DNA of 62,240 nucleotides from Blastococcus saxobsidens (GCF_002938435.1 NZ_POQT01000027.1:1-62240), one strand, 5' to 3'. Positions 20,870 to 32,248 are shown, counted from the first letter of the stretch. Numbers and translations are program-made. The notes: generated by a model not told the origin, from the letters alone.

Positions 20870-21223
20870 ATGGCCTTCGAGCGGGTCTGCGCGCTGTCCG
20901 ACGTCCCCGAGAACGGCTCCCTGCGGGTCGAGCTCGCCGACATCGACGTCGCCGTCGTCCGGTTCGAGGGTCAGGTCTACGCCCTGGAGGACCGGTGCTC
21001 GCACGCCGACGTCCCCCTGACCGACGGCGACGTCGAGACCTTCGACGGCGCCCCCACCATCGAGTGCTTCCTGCACGGGTCGTGCTTCGACCTGCGCACC
21101 GGTGAACCCACCAACCTGCCGGCCACCGAGCCGGTCGACGTCTACCCGGTCCGCGTGGAAGGAGAGGACGTGCTCGTCGACACCGAGAGCGACGCCCGCC
21201 TCCCGCTCGCGGCCGGTGAATGA
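20870..21223 (+). CDS. Rieske-type [2Fe-2S] ferredoxin
   Basis: Small electron-transfer protein of the non-heme-iron-oxygenase ferredoxin type, 117 residues. The cluster ligands are visible as C-S-H in DRCSHADVPL and C-x-x-H in IECFLHGSCF. The gene sits between sufD and sufC, two bases after sufD, a placement common in actinobacterial SUF operons. Its partner is not known; it may supply electrons to cluster assembly or be a sensitive early client. Confidence 0.92.
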   Translation: MAFERVCALSDVPENGSLRVELADIDVAVVRFEGQVYALEDRCSHADVPLTDGDVETFDGAPTIECFLHGSCFDLRTGEPTNLPATEPVDVYPVRVEGEDVLVDTESDARLPLAAGE

Positions 21224-21239
21224 AGGAGCGAGAAGACAC

Positions 21240-23329
<2,090 letters not shown>

Positions 23330-23339
23330 GGCGCATCTG

Positions 23340-23801
23340 ATGCAGCTGGAGTCGATGTACCAGGAGATCATCCTGGACCACTACAAGAATCCGCACGGCC
23401 GCGGCCTGCGGGAGCCGTTCGAGGCCGAGGTGCACCACGTCAACCCGACGTGCGGCGACGAGGTGACGCTGCGGATCCACGTCGAGGGCGACACGATCGC
23501 CGACGTCTCCTACGAGGGCATGGGCTGCTCGATCAGCCAGGCCTCGATCTCGGCGATGTACGACCTCGTCGTCGGCAAGACGGTGCCGCAGGCGCTGGGG
23601 ACCGGCGAGCACTTCATGACCCTGATGCAGGCCAAGGGCGACCCGTCGGTCGCCGAGAAGCTCGAGGACGAACTGGAGGACGCCGTCGCGTTCGCCGGTG
23701 TGTCGAAGTACCCCGCGCGCATCAAGTGCGCGCTGATGAGCTGGATGGCGTTGAAGGACGCGTCCGCACGAGCGCTGTCGACGACTGGAGGCCAGTCATG
23801 A
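23340..23801 (+). CDS. sufU: zinc-dependent sulfurtransferase SufU
   Basis: Accepts persulfide from SufS and passes it to SufB, 153 residues. Zinc ligands are visible: Cys in NPTCGD (with the adjacent Asp), Cys in GMGCSIS and Cys in RIKCALM. It also has the 18-20-residue insert that distinguishes SufU from IscU. ATG 23340 forms TGATG with a preceding TGA. Its stop overlaps the sufT start. Confidence 0.96.
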   Translation: MQLESMYQEIILDHYKNPHGRGLREPFEAEVHHVNPTCGDEVTLRIHVEGDTIADVSYEGMGCSISQASISAMYDLVVGKTVPQALGTGEHFMTLMQAKGDPSVAEKLEDELEDAVAFAGVSKYPARIKCALMSWMALKDASARALSTTGGQS

Positions 23802-24202
23802 GCGAGACCACCGAGAACGCGACGCCCGCCACCGATGGGGCGCCCGGCGACCTGCCGGCCCACAAGTCGGCGCTGCTGGAGGACCTCGAGGAGGCCATGC
23901 GCGACGTCGTCGACCCGGAGCTCGGCGTCAACGTCGTCGACCTGGGTCTCGTCTACGGCCTGGACGTCGACGACAGCAGCGGCGACTCCAGCGTCGCGAT
24001 CATCGACATGACGCTGACCTCGGCCGCCTGCCCGCTGACCGACGTCATCGAGGACCAGGCCCGCCAGGCGCTCACCGGTGGCCCCGGCCCCGGGCTGGTC
24101 GACGACATCCGGATCAACTGGGTCTGGATGCCGCCGTGGGGCCCGGACAAGATCACCGACGACGGTCGCGAGCAGTTGCGCGCGCTCGGCTTCCGCGTCT
24201 GA
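23798..24202 (+). CDS. sufT: SUF system MIP18-family protein SufT
   Basis: DUF59/MIP18-family protein involved in Fe-S maturation, 134 residues. It has the characteristic D-PELGVNVVDLGLVY segment, then LTSAACPLTD with the conserved Cys. It is the last gene of the operon, overlapping sufU by four bases. Copy B of the folded repeat begins exactly at its stop codon and probably ends transcription. Confidence 0.93.
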   Translation: MSETTENATPATDGAPGDLPAHKSALLEDLEEAMRDVVDPELGVNVVDLGLVYGLDVDDSSGDSSVAIIDMTLTSAACPLTDVIEDQARQALTGGPGPGLVDDIRINWVWMPPWGPDKITDDGREQLRALGFRV

Positions 24203-24269
24203 AAGAGGACCTCGCTGCCCCCCACGCTTCGCACGCTCAGCGCGGAGCCCTGCAGCGAGGCCGTTCCAG
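24200..24269 (+). repeat. stop-adjacent folded repeat, copy B (after sufT)
   Basis: It begins with the sufT TGA and ends in CCGTTCCAG. Arms CCTCGCTGC (24210-24218) and GCAGCGAGG (24252-24260) pair perfectly; a shorter inner stem lies between. It stands between convergent sufT and a phosphodiesterase gene, where a terminator is expected. Confidence 0.8.
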
Positions 24270-24289
24270 CACGTTCCGTGCCCTCGCGG

Positions 24290-25558
24290 TCAACGGCGAC
24301 CGGCGAACGCCTCTTTGCGGACGGCGCCGTCGTAGCCGCCGTGTGGTGAGCCCAGCCCGAACAGAGCCCCGATCGTCGGCGCGACGTCGACCGTGCGGGC
24401 CGGTGCCCCGCTGACCACGCCTCGGCGGACCGCGGGGTGGCCGCCCGCGACCAGGAACGGGATCGGCTCGGTCGCCGGGTGCCCGTGGTTCCCCGGGATC
24501 GGGTTGGCGTAGACCTCCGGGTCGCTGAACCGCCAGCCCGCACGGCAGTAGGCGACCAGGTCGCCCCCCTCCGGCCCCAGCCCGAGCTCGCGGGGAGCGT
24601 GCACGGACAGCACGCCCGGGTGCGCCGCGGCCAGGCGCCGCACCTCGGCGAGCCCGGCGTCGCGCCCAGCGGCCGGGCCGGTCCAGTAGAGGAGGTCCGC
24701 ACCGCCGTTCTGCGCGATCTGCACCGAGGACCGCAGCTCCGGCCGGCTGCGCAGGATCGCGTCGACCGAGATGACGCCGGTCGGTAGCGACCAGTCCATC
24801 GAGTGGTCGGCGAGGACCAGCAGCACGCTGGAGGACCAGCGACCGGTCGCCTGCAGGTGGTCGACGAACCGGCCGACCTGCAGGTCGGTGTTGCGCAGCG
24901 CCAGCGTCCGGGCGGTCCGCAGCGAGGTGCCGGTCAGGTCGCTGTGCCCGACGCGGTCGGTGTCGCCGAGGTTGACGAAGACCAGGTCCGGGTCGGCGGA
25001 GTCGACCATCGCCAGCAGGGCGTCCGTGGTGGCGAGGTCCGGCGCGTGGCCACTGACCGGGATGATCGGGAAGGGCTCCCACCGGTGCGTGGCCCGCTCC
25101 CCGAAGATGCCGTACAGGTACTCCTTCGACAGCACCGTGCCGGTGGTCCTGCCCCGGGCGCCCAGCCGCTCCAGGAGGGTCGGGAAGCGCAGGTCCGACG
25201 GCCGGTCGAGGTCCCGGACCGTGCCCTCGGCCCGGTCGTACACCGAGTTGGCCGGGACGCCGGACCGGTGCGGCCGGACGCCGGTCATCATCATCACGTG
25301 GTTGGGGATGGTCTCCATCACCGGCAGCGACCGCGCCCCGCTGAACCAGGTCCCCTCGGCGCGCAGCCGGTGCAGCCGCGGCATCAGTAGCGGGGTGACC
25401 TCGTCCGGCCGTGTCCCGTCGACCACGAGCACGTAGACGCGCAGCCGGCCGGTGGCCCGGGCCACCGGAGCGCCGAGCGCCGTGGACAGGACGACGGTCC
25501 CGCCGGTGGCCGCGGTCAGCTGCAGGAACCGCCGGCGGCTCAGCACGTCGCCGCTCAC
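24290..25558 (-). CDS. Tat-exported type I phosphodiesterase / nucleotide pyrophosphatase family protein
   Basis: Alkaline-phosphatase-superfamily hydrolase, 422 residues. The Tat signal SRRRFLQL is followed by a hydrophobic stretch ending near ARA, so it is probably exported folded. The metal and nucleophile signatures are VDGTRPD, METIPNHVMMMTG (nucleophile Thr), GDTDRVGHSD, LADHSMDW and GNHGHP. The GTG start is fixed by its overlap with the phoD stop (GTGA). The substrate (nucleotide, phosphodiester or phospholipid head group) cannot be told. It is co-transcribed with phoD, which suggests phosphate scavenging. Confidence 0.85.
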   Translation of the reverse strand: MSGDVLSRRRFLQLTAATGGTVVLSTALGAPVARATGRLRVYVLVVDGTRPDEVTPLLMPRLHRLRAEGTWFSGARSLPVMETIPNHVMMMTGVRPHRSGVPANSVYDRAEGTVRDLDRPSDLRFPTLLERLGARGRTTGTVLSKEYLYGIFGERATHRWEPFPIIPVSGHAPDLATTDALLAMVDSADPDLVFVNLGDTDRVGHSDLTGTSLRTARTLALRNTDLQVGRFVDHLQATGRWSSSVLLVLADHSMDWSLPTGVISVDAILRSRPELRSSVQIAQNGGADLLYWTGPAAGRDAGLAEVRRLAAAHPGVLSVHAPRELGLGPEGGDLVAYCRAGWRFSDPEVYANPIPGNHGHPATEPIPFLVAGGHPAVRRGVVSGAPARTVDVAPTIGALFGLGSPHGGYDGAVRKEAFAGRR

Positions 25559-27231
25559 GCCAGCCGCCCCGCTGCCCGCTCGACCCGCGCGGTGCCGGCC
25601 GGCACCCGCCACGACGTGGACCAGACGGCCGCCGCGTGGGGGTCGGTCCGGTCGGTGAGCACGAACCAGTCCATCTGCGCGCCCTCCTCGGTGAGTTCCA
25701 GCACGGAGAACCCGTGGGAGTCGAAGTCCAGGTACTTCACGTGCGGGTTGTCGGCCTTCACCGCCGTCTCGACCGTCAGGGAGGCCGTCCGGGGCGGGGT
25801 GCCCAGGATGTCGTCGAGGTTGTCGCTGGTCACCGACGTGCAGACCAGCTCGACCCCGACGCTGACCCCGGTGACCGGGTAGGTCAGCGGGTCGGCGGGC
25901 AGCTCGCAGGCCCAGCCGGAGTGGATGTCGCCGGTGAGGAAGACGGCGTCGGTGATGCCACGGTCGCGCAGGTGGCCGAGCACGGCGGCGCGCTCGGCGG
26001 GGTACCCGTCCCACTGGTCCACGTTGTAGGGCGCACCGGCGACGGGCGGGACCGGCAGGTCCACCAGCTCCGCGATGCCCTCCACCGCGCGGGACTCCAG
26101 GCCGTTCGGGAAGCGGACCGGCGAGATCATCACGGGGTTGCCGACCAGTTTCCACTGGACCTGCGGGTCAGCCAGCCCGTCGAGCAGGAACTGCAGCTGC
26201 TCGGGCCCGGCGATGGTCCGGTCGGGTGCGGACAGCTCCGGGTCCAGCGGGGACGAGGCCTGCTGGTCGCGGTAGGTGCGCAGGTCGAGCATCGAGAGGG
26301 TGGCGAGCCGGCCGAACCGCAGGCGCCGGTACAGGCTCCCGCCGGGCTCGTACCGGACCGGCATCCACTCGGCGTAGGCCTGCTGGGCCGCGGCCCGCCG
26401 CGCCGTCCAGGCGCCGTCGGCCCCCTCCGTGTGGTTCTCCGCGCCGCCGGACCAGGCGTCGTTGGCCGACTCGTGGTCGTCCCAGGTGACCACCCAGGGA
26501 GCCGCCGCGTGCAGAGCCTGCAGGTCGGGATCGGTCTTGTACTGGGCGTGCCGGCGCCGGTAGTCGGCCAGAGCCACCATCTCCCGTGCCGGGTCGTGCG
26601 GGCGGACCACGACGTCGCGGGCCTGGTATTCCCCGGGCGCGTACTCGTAGAGGTAGTCGCCCAGGTGCACGACGAGGTCCAGGTCGCCGCGCGCGGCCAG
26701 GTGCCGGTAGGCGGTGAACCAGCCGGCCTGCAGGTTGGCGCAGGAGACGACCGCCATCCGGAGGCGCGCCACCGGGGCGTCGACCGCCGGCGCGGTGCGG
26801 GTCCGGCCCACGGGGGACGTCGTCCCGCGGCAGCGGAACCGGTACCAGTAGGTGGTGGCGGGGGACAGCCCGACCGCGTCGACCTTGACCGTGTGGTCCC
26901 GCGCGGGCCCGGTCGAGGAGGTGCCTCGGCGCACGACCCGCCGGAAGCCCGGATCGGTCGCGACCTCCCAGCCCACGTCGACCCTCGGGCCCGCTCCGGA
27001 GCCCGGCGTCGCGGTCGGGTCCGGGGTCACGCGGGTCCAGAGGAGGACCGCGTCGGGCAGCGGGTCCCCGGAGGCGACCCCGTGGCGGAAGACGGAGGAG
27101 GTGGGCCCGCCCGGCGAGGCGGCGGCGGGACCGGTGGCGGCGACCGCGGCCATGCCGGCGCCGGTGGCGGCGGCGAGCTGGAGGGCGCGGCGGCGCGTGA
27201 GGTGCGAGGGAGCGTTCACGCCCTGCTCCAT
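25555..27231 (-). CDS. phoD: Tat-exported alkaline phosphatase, PhoD family
   Basis: Secreted Ca/Fe-type phosphatase or phosphodiesterase, 558 residues. The N-terminal TRRRALQL and a hydrophobic Ala-rich stretch form a Tat signal. An N-terminal beta domain (FRHGVASGDPLPDAVLLWTRV) is typical of PhoD. The catalytic core has SCANLQAGWF, HLGDYLYEY and WDDHESANDAW, which supply metal ligands. The stop overlaps the next gene's start. No PHO box was recognised. Confidence 0.93.
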   Translation of the reverse strand: MEQGVNAPSHLTRRRALQLAAATGAGMAAVAATGPAAASPGGPTSSVFRHGVASGDPLPDAVLLWTRVTPDPTATPGSGAGPRVDVGWEVATDPGFRRVVRRGTSSTGPARDHTVKVDAVGLSPATTYWYRFRCRGTTSPVGRTRTAPAVDAPVARLRMAVVSCANLQAGWFTAYRHLAARGDLDLVVHLGDYLYEYAPGEYQARDVVVRPHDPAREMVALADYRRRHAQYKTDPDLQALHAAAPWVVTWDDHESANDAWSGGAENHTEGADGAWTARRAAAQQAYAEWMPVRYEPGGSLYRRLRFGRLATLSMLDLRTYRDQQASSPLDPELSAPDRTIAGPEQLQFLLDGLADPQVQWKLVGNPVMISPVRFPNGLESRAVEGIAELVDLPVPPVAGAPYNVDQWDGYPAERAAVLGHLRDRGITDAVFLTGDIHSGWACELPADPLTYPVTGVSVGVELVCTSVTSDNLDDILGTPPRTASLTVETAVKADNPHVKYLDFDSHGFSVLELTEEGAQMDWFVLTDRTDPHAAAVWSTSWRVPAGTARVERAAGRLA

Positions 27232-27303
27232 GGCGCGGGCGGCCGAAAGGATGCGCGCACGGGCGGGAATTCACCTGGTGTCGGCCCGCCGGACCCGTCC
27301 CGT

Positions 27304-29208
27304 TCAGCGCAGGTCGGCCAGGCGGGTGGCGAAGCCCGCGACCGGGCGCCGCTCGCGCAGCATGCCGATCAGCAGCAGCACGCTGCCCACGACGAGCGCG
27401 GTGGCCACCGGCCAGGGCAGCGCCCGGACCGCCAGCCCGAGCGCCAGCACCAGCGCGGCCCCCGAGCCGACCAGGAGGGGCGCCCGGAGCCCGGCCCGGC
27501 CCCCGGCCACCATGGCGACGGCCGCGAGCGCGAGGACGAGCACCGCGCGGAGCGCGTCCGGGGTCACGACGGCGAGCACCGTGGACGGGGCGGCCGCCAC
27601 CACCAGGCCCGGACCCCACGACTGCCACGACGGGTCGCGCAGCAGACCGCGCCCCGCGGCCAGCAGCAGCCCGCCGGCGGCCGGGACGCTGTAGGCCTCG
27701 ACGGCGCCGAGACCGGCGAGCGCGGCGGCCAGCCAGCCGGCGAGCACGAGCTGCGCGGCCCCGATCCGCCAGCCGGTCGTCGAGTCCGTGTCGTCGTCCG
27801 TCGCGGTCCCGGCCCGGCCCGTCCACCACGCCCAGCCGAGCGTCGCCGTGCCCTGGGCGGCCAGGTGCGCGGCCACCGGGCCGCGGTCGCCCCCGACGAC
27901 GAGGAGGACGACGGCGAGCACGGCGCAGGCCGCGGCGGCCAGCGCCGTCGCCCGGCGGGAGTCACGCTCCAGCCGCGCGGCCGTCAGCAACGAGAGCACG
28001 TACAGGGCGGTGAGCAGACCGGCGACGACGGAGGGGGAGGCCCAGCCGTCGGGGAGGCCGAGCAGCGCCGCGCCGGCCAGGCAGCCCACCGCCGTCGGTG
28101 CGGCCACCGGCCGGTCGTCGCGCCGCAGCGCCGCCACCCACACGGTCGGCGCGGCGGTGAGCAGGAGCAGGAGTGCCAACTCCGACCAGTGGCGCCCGTG
28201 CACCAGGCGCAGGATCGACAGCACCGCCAGGAGCACCCCGCCGGTCAGCGCCACCGGCAGGAGGAGCCCCCGGCGCCAGCCCGACAGCTCGGCGGCGGAC
28301 GTGGCGGCGATCAGCACGCCGGCGAAGCCGGCCACGGCGACCACGACCGGTCCACCGGCCGAGCCGGCGCCGGCCACGGCCCCGGCGGAGACGCCGCCCG
28401 CCACCACCGGGACCAGCCGCGGCGGGCCCAGCAGCACGTCGAGCGGACGGCGCAACCGCGCGAGGAGCAGCCCGGCGCCCGCGGCGACGACGAGTGCGGC
28501 GGCGAGCCACCGTTCCCCGGCGGCGGCGGTCCAGGCCTCCCGCGTGCCGCCGAGCACGCCGGCCGCCCACCACGGTGCGGTCGTCGCCATCGTCAGACGT
28601 GCCACGAGCGGACGCGCCCAGAGGGCGATGCCCAGCCCGACCAGCGAGACGCCCAGGAAGAGCTCGGTGCGCAATGCCTCCGGCACCCCGTCGAGGGAGC
28701 GCAGCACGGCCACCTGACCGGCCGCCCACGCAGCCAGCGGCCACGCGACCGGGGTGGGGGAGAGGCGGTGCAGGCCGAGGAAGACGCCCGCCAGGAGCAG
28801 CGCCGGCAGGGGGTCGCCGGCCCGCAGGGCGCCGGGGACGTCGCTGCCGGCGAGGCCCAGCCCGGCCGCGCTGGCGGCGAAGGTCTCGGCCGAGGTGCGC
28901 AGCCCCGCGCGGTCGGCGCGGACCGAGACTCCGGCGGCGACCGCGGCGAGCAGCAGGACGGCGGTGCGCACGAGCGGTCCGCCGTAGGCCGACCCGAGCG
29001 CGGCGCCCGCGCTCACCAGCAGGACGGCGCCCACGGCGAGCAGCACCTGTGGCGGGCGGGTGCGGTAGGGGAACGGCGGAACCGGTGCAGGCACCGGCAC
29101 CGGCCGCGTCCCCCGCGTTCCCGACGTCACCGCAGGACGGTGCCCGCGCGGGTGCCGCTCGAATCGCCGTCCGACCGTGCGGGGAACGGCGGATGCCGTC
29201 GATGTCAC
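27304..29208 (-). CDS. large polytopic membrane protein, possibly SCO7613-type
   Basis: 634 residues, overwhelmingly Ala/Leu/Val/Gly, with about 18-20 predicted membrane segments after a short Pro/Arg-rich N-terminus, and a basic C-terminus (RRPVAGFATRLADLR). No transporter or enzyme motif is visible. The layout resembles actinobacterial SCO7613-C-terminal-type membrane proteins, but that is a resemblance I could not test. It starts with GTG; another GTG 27 codons in is possible. It is divergent from the ABC-F gene, 48 bases away, and upstream of phoD on the same strand. Confidence 0.7.
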   Translation of the reverse strand: MTSTASAVPRTVGRRFERHPRGHRPAVTSGTRGTRPVPVPAPVPPFPYRTRPPQVLLAVGAVLLVSAGAALGSAYGGPLVRTAVLLLAAVAAGVSVRADRAGLRTSAETFAASAAGLGLAGSDVPGALRAGDPLPALLLAGVFLGLHRLSPTPVAWPLAAWAAGQVAVLRSLDGVPEALRTELFLGVSLVGLGIALWARPLVARLTMATTAPWWAAGVLGGTREAWTAAAGERWLAAALVVAAGAGLLLARLRRPLDVLLGPPRLVPVVAGGVSAGAVAGAGSAGGPVVVAVAGFAGVLIAATSAAELSGWRRGLLLPVALTGGVLLAVLSILRLVHGRHWSELALLLLLTAAPTVWVAALRRDDRPVAAPTAVGCLAGAALLGLPDGWASPSVVAGLLTALYVLSLLTAARLERDSRRATALAAAACAVLAVVLLVVGGDRGPVAAHLAAQGTATLGWAWWTGRAGTATDDDTDSTTGWRIGAAQLVLAGWLAAALAGLGAVEAYSVPAAGGLLLAAGRGLLRDPSWQSWGPGLVVAAAPSTVLAVVTPDALRAVLVLALAAVAMVAGGRAGLRAPLLVGSGAALVLALGLAVRALPWPVATALVVGSVLLLIGMLRERRPVAGFATRLADLR

Positions 29209-29243
29209 CCCGGCAGCGTTCGTGGTATCGGCCGGGAAGCGCC

Positions 29244-29256
29244 TACCCTGGGATCA
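29244..29256 (+). promoter_or_regulatory. -10 box placed for a leaderless ABC-F transcript
   Basis: TACCCT at 29244-29249 is followed by exactly 7 bases and then the GTG start at 29257. This is the spacing expected when transcription begins at the start codon. No Shine-Dalgarno sequence competes in this gap. Confidence 0.5.
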
Positions 29257-30858
29257 GTGATCACCACGACCGGCCTCGAGTTGCGCGCCGGTGCCCGCAT
29301 CCTCATCAGCGAGGCGAACCTGCGGGTGCAGCCCGGCGACCGCATCGGCCTGGTCGGGCGCAACGGCGCCGGCAAGACCACCACCCTCACCACGCTCGCC
29401 GGTGAGCGGCTGCCGCACGCCGGCAAGGTGGAGGTGTCCGGCGAGATCGGCTACCTCCCGCAGGACCCGCGCAGCGGCGACCTCGACATCACCGCCAGCG
29501 ACCGCGTCCTCTCCGGCCGCGGCCTGGACGAGCTGCGCAACCAGATGGTCAAGGCCCAGATCGCCATGGCCGAGCCGGCCGACGACGCGGAGCGGGACAA
29601 GGCGGTGCGCCGCTACGGCCGCATCGAGGACCAGTTCGCCGCGCTGGGCGGCTACGCCGCGGAGAGCGACGCCGCGCGCATCTGCACCAACCTGGGTCTG
29701 CCCGACCGGGTCCTGGCGCAGCCGCTGCGCACGCTGTCCGGCGGTCAGCGCCGGCGCGTGGAGCTCGCACGGATCCTCTTCTCCGACGCCGAGACGCTGC
29801 TCCTCGACGAGCCGACCAACCACCTCGACGGCGACTCGATCACCTGGCTCAAGGGCTTCCTCTCCAGCCACCGCGGCGGTCTGATCGTCATCAGCCACGA
29901 CGTCGAGCTGCTCGACGCCGTCGTCAACAAGGTCTGGCACCTGGACGCCAACCGGGCCACCGTCGACATCTACAACCTGGGCTGGAAGCCCTACCTGGCC
30001 CAGCGGGAGACCGACGAGCGGCGCCGCAAGCAGGAGCGCGCCAACACCGAGCGGAAGATCGACACGCTCACCGCGCAGGCGGACAAGATGCGCGCGAAGG
30101 CGACCAAGGCCAAGGCCGCCAAGAGCATGGACAAGCGGGCCGAGCGGCTGGCCTCCGGCCTGGCCGAGGTGCGGGTGCAGGACAAGGTCGCCAAGCTGCG
30201 GTTCCCGACACCGGTGGCCTGCGGCAGGACGCCGCTCACGGCGGAGGGCCTGTCCAAGAGCTACGGCTCGCTGGAGATCTTCACCGACGTCGACCTCGCC
30301 GTGGACCGCGGTGCGCGCGTCGTCGTCCTCGGCCTCAACGGCGCCGGGAAGACGACGCTGCTGCGGATGCTGGCCGGGACCGAGCAGCCCGACACCGGCG
30401 AGGTGAAGGCCGGCCACGGTCTGCGGGTGGGCTACTACGCCCAGGAGCACGAGACCCTGGACATGGACCGGACCCTGCTGGAGAACATGCGCTCCTCGGC
30501 GCCCGACAGCACCGACACCGAGCTGCGGCGCATCCTCGGTGCCTTCCTGTTCTCCGGCGAGACCGTGGACCAGCGCACCGGCACGCTCTCCGGTGGTGAG
30601 CGCACCCGGCTGGCCATGGCGACGCTGGTCATCTCCGGCGCCAACGTGCTGCTGCTCGACGAGCCGACCAACAACCTCGACCCGGCCAGCCGCGAGCAGG
30701 TGCTCGAGGCGCTGCGCACCTACGCCGGGGCGATCGTGCTGGTCACCCACGACGAGGGCGCGGTCCGCGCCCTGGACCCGGACAAGGTCATCCTGCTGCC
30801 CGACGGCACCGAGGACGCCTGGAGCGAGGACCTGGCCGACCTGGTCGAGCTGGCCTGA
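29257..30858 (+). CDS. ABC-F family ATPase (ribosome-associated type)
   Basis: Soluble protein with two ABC domains and no membrane part, 533 residues. First domain: GRNGAGKTT (about 33-41), TLSGGQRRRVELARIL, LLLDEPTNHLD. A basic, coiled interdomain linker around 250-310 is rich in Lys/Arg/Ala. Second domain: GLNGAGKTT, TLSGGERTRLAMATLV, LLLDEPTNNLD. ABC-F proteins act on the ribosome, as translation factors or antibiotic protection. It looks like the relative of mycobacterial Rv1473, which also neighbours a small HTH gene and an enoyl-CoA hydratase. A role in resistance is not shown. Confidence 0.92.
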   Translation: MITTTGLELRAGARILISEANLRVQPGDRIGLVGRNGAGKTTTLTTLAGERLPHAGKVEVSGEIGYLPQDPRSGDLDITASDRVLSGRGLDELRNQMVKAQIAMAEPADDAERDKAVRRYGRIEDQFAALGGYAAESDAARICTNLGLPDRVLAQPLRTLSGGQRRRVELARILFSDAETLLLDEPTNHLDGDSITWLKGFLSSHRGGLIVISHDVELLDAVVNKVWHLDANRATVDIYNLGWKPYLAQRETDERRRKQERANTERKIDTLTAQADKMRAKATKAKAAKSMDKRAERLASGLAEVRVQDKVAKLRFPTPVACGRTPLTAEGLSKSYGSLEIFTDVDLAVDRGARVVVLGLNGAGKTTLLRMLAGTEQPDTGEVKAGHGLRVGYYAQEHETLDMDRTLLENMRSSAPDSTDTELRRILGAFLFSGETVDQRTGTLSGGERTRLAMATLVISGANVLLLDEPTNNLDPASREQVLEALRTYAGAIVLVTHDEGAVRALDPDKVILLPDGTEDAWSEDLADLVELA

Positions 30859-30867
30859 CGTCGTGAC

Positions 30868-30887
30868 ACCGCGGTCCTCCGGACCGC
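30868..30887 (+). terminator. hairpin after the ABC-F gene
   Basis: GCGGTCC (30871-30877) and GGACCGC (30881-30887) pair perfectly across a 3-base loop, 12 bases after the stop. The 276-base gap to the next gene otherwise holds only the GGAGGGG ribosome-binding site near 31124-31130. Confidence 0.5.
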
Positions 30888-31134
30888 ACCGCGGCCACGT
30901 GCCGTCCCCGTGGAAGCGGAGCCGTTGAGTCGTCCCTGCGCGGACCCCTCCGGGGCCCACTCGGGACGACCGGAAATGCTCGCGTCGCGGGCGATCGCGT
31001 TGTGCGTGATCATGGGGTCGCGGGAGCCGTGGTCACCAGGACGGCGGCACCACGGCGACAGCCACGACCGGCCCGCCGAGCGGGCCGGTCCCGCCGGCAC
31101 CTGCTGGGGACGGCGGCTGACACGGAGGGGAGCC

Positions 31135-31365
31135 ATGGCCGACTCGACAACTGCGGACCTCGGCAAGGGCAAGCGGATCACCGGGGGTGACCGGTCGACG
31201 CTCGCCGACGAGCTGCGCAAGCGGTACGACGAGGGCGAGAGCATCCGCTCGCTGGCCGAGTCCACCAAGCGGTCCTACGGGTTCGTGCACCGTCTCCTCT
31301 CGGAGTCCGGGGCCTCGCTGCGCAGCCGCGGCGGGGCGAACCGGAACAGCAAGAAGAGTGAGTGA
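31135..31365 (+). CDS. small helix-turn-helix protein (Rv1473A-like)
   Basis: 76 residues. The central part, LADELRKRYDEGESIRSLAESTKRSYGFVHRLL, reads as a helix-turn-helix of the resolvase/sigma type, followed by a basic tail (SRGGANRNSKKSE). It resembles the tiny DNA-binding protein next to the ABC-F gene in mycobacteria. ATG 31135 has ACGGAGGGG upstream. It overlaps the following enoyl-CoA hydratase start by eight bases. Its targets are unknown; regulation of this gene group is a reasonable inference. Confidence 0.8.
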   Translation: MADSTTADLGKGKRITGGDRSTLADELRKRYDEGESIRSLAESTKRSYGFVHRLLSESGASLRSRGGANRNSKKSE

Positions 31366-32191
31366 GCGTGCGATCGAACCAGTAGACGCAGCATCGGGCG
31401 CTCCTCCGGAACCCACGAGCTCCCTCTCCGGGTCCGGCTGGGTGCGGACGCGCCGCGACGGTGCGGTCCTCACCGTCACCCTGGACCGTCCCGAGCAGCT
31501 GAACGCCCAGCTGCCCGCCACGTGGACGGCCCTGGCCGACGTCGGCGCCTCCCTCGACGACGACGTGCGCGTCGTCGTGCTGAAGGGGGAGGGCCGGTCG
31601 TTCTCCGCCGGACTCGACCGCAGCATGTTCGACACCTCCTCGACCAGCGGTGGTGGCCTCGGCGAGCTCGTCGGCCTGCCGGTGGAGGAGGCGCAGGAGC
31701 GCATCCGCGGATACCAGGCCGGCTTCCGCTGGCTGCGCTCGCCGGGGATCGTCTCGGTGGCCGCGGTCCAGGGCCACGCCATCGGCGCCGGCGCCCAGCT
31801 GGCGCTGGCGTGCGATCTGCGGGTCCTCACCGACGACGCCCAGCTGCGGCTGCCGGAGGCCACGCTGGGGCTGGTGCCCGACCTCACCGGCACCAGCACG
31901 CTGGTGGAGCTGGTCGGCTACTCCCGGGCCCTGGAGATGTGCCTGACCGGACGGGCCGTGGGCGCCGCGGAGGCCCAGGCCATCGGCCTGGCCACCCTCG
32001 TGGTGGGCCGCGACGAGCTGGACGGCGCGGTCGCCGATCTGGTGCAGGCGTTGCTGGCCCCGCCCGTCGGGGCCAGCCGGGCCACCGCCCAGCTGGTGCG
32101 GTCCGCCGTCGGCAACGACGTCGCGGCCCAGGACGCGGCCGAGCGGGCTGCGCAGGTACAGCGACTGCACGATCTCGTCAGCGGTCGCTGA
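31358..32191 (+). CDS. enoyl-CoA hydratase/isomerase family protein
   Basis: Crotonase-fold enzyme, 277 residues. The oxyanion-hole regions are GEGRSFSAGLD and GHAIGAGAQLALACDLRV; LPEATLGLVPD contains the glutamate position used by hydratases. The N-terminal ~25 residues are Ser/Pro-rich. GTG 31358 overlaps the small HTH gene and is the first usable start in frame. It is a likely counterpart of mycobacterial EchA12. The acyl-CoA substrate is unknown. Confidence 0.88.
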   Translation: MSERAIEPVDAASGAPPEPTSSLSGSGWVRTRRDGAVLTVTLDRPEQLNAQLPATWTALADVGASLDDDVRVVVLKGEGRSFSAGLDRSMFDTSSTSGGGLGELVGLPVEEAQERIRGYQAGFRWLRSPGIVSVAAVQGHAIGAGAQLALACDLRVLTDDAQLRLPEATLGLVPDLTGTSTLVELVGYSRALEMCLTGRAVGAAEAQAIGLATLVVGRDELDGAVADLVQALLAPPVGASRATAQLVRSAVGNDVAAQDAAERAAQVQRLHDLVSGR

Positions 32192-32217
32192 GAGACTCCG
32201 CAGGAACAAGCGCGGCG

Positions 32218-32248
32218 GCGCCCCGGTTGGCACGAGCGGCCGGGGCGC
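32218..32248 (+). terminator. 9-bp hairpin before the ABC exporter gene
   Basis: GCGCCCCGG (32218-32226) and CCGGGGCGC (32240-32248) pair perfectly around a 13-base loop, between the hydratase stop and the GAGGAGG ribosome-binding site at about 32260-32266. It is likely a terminator or attenuator. Confidence 0.5.
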
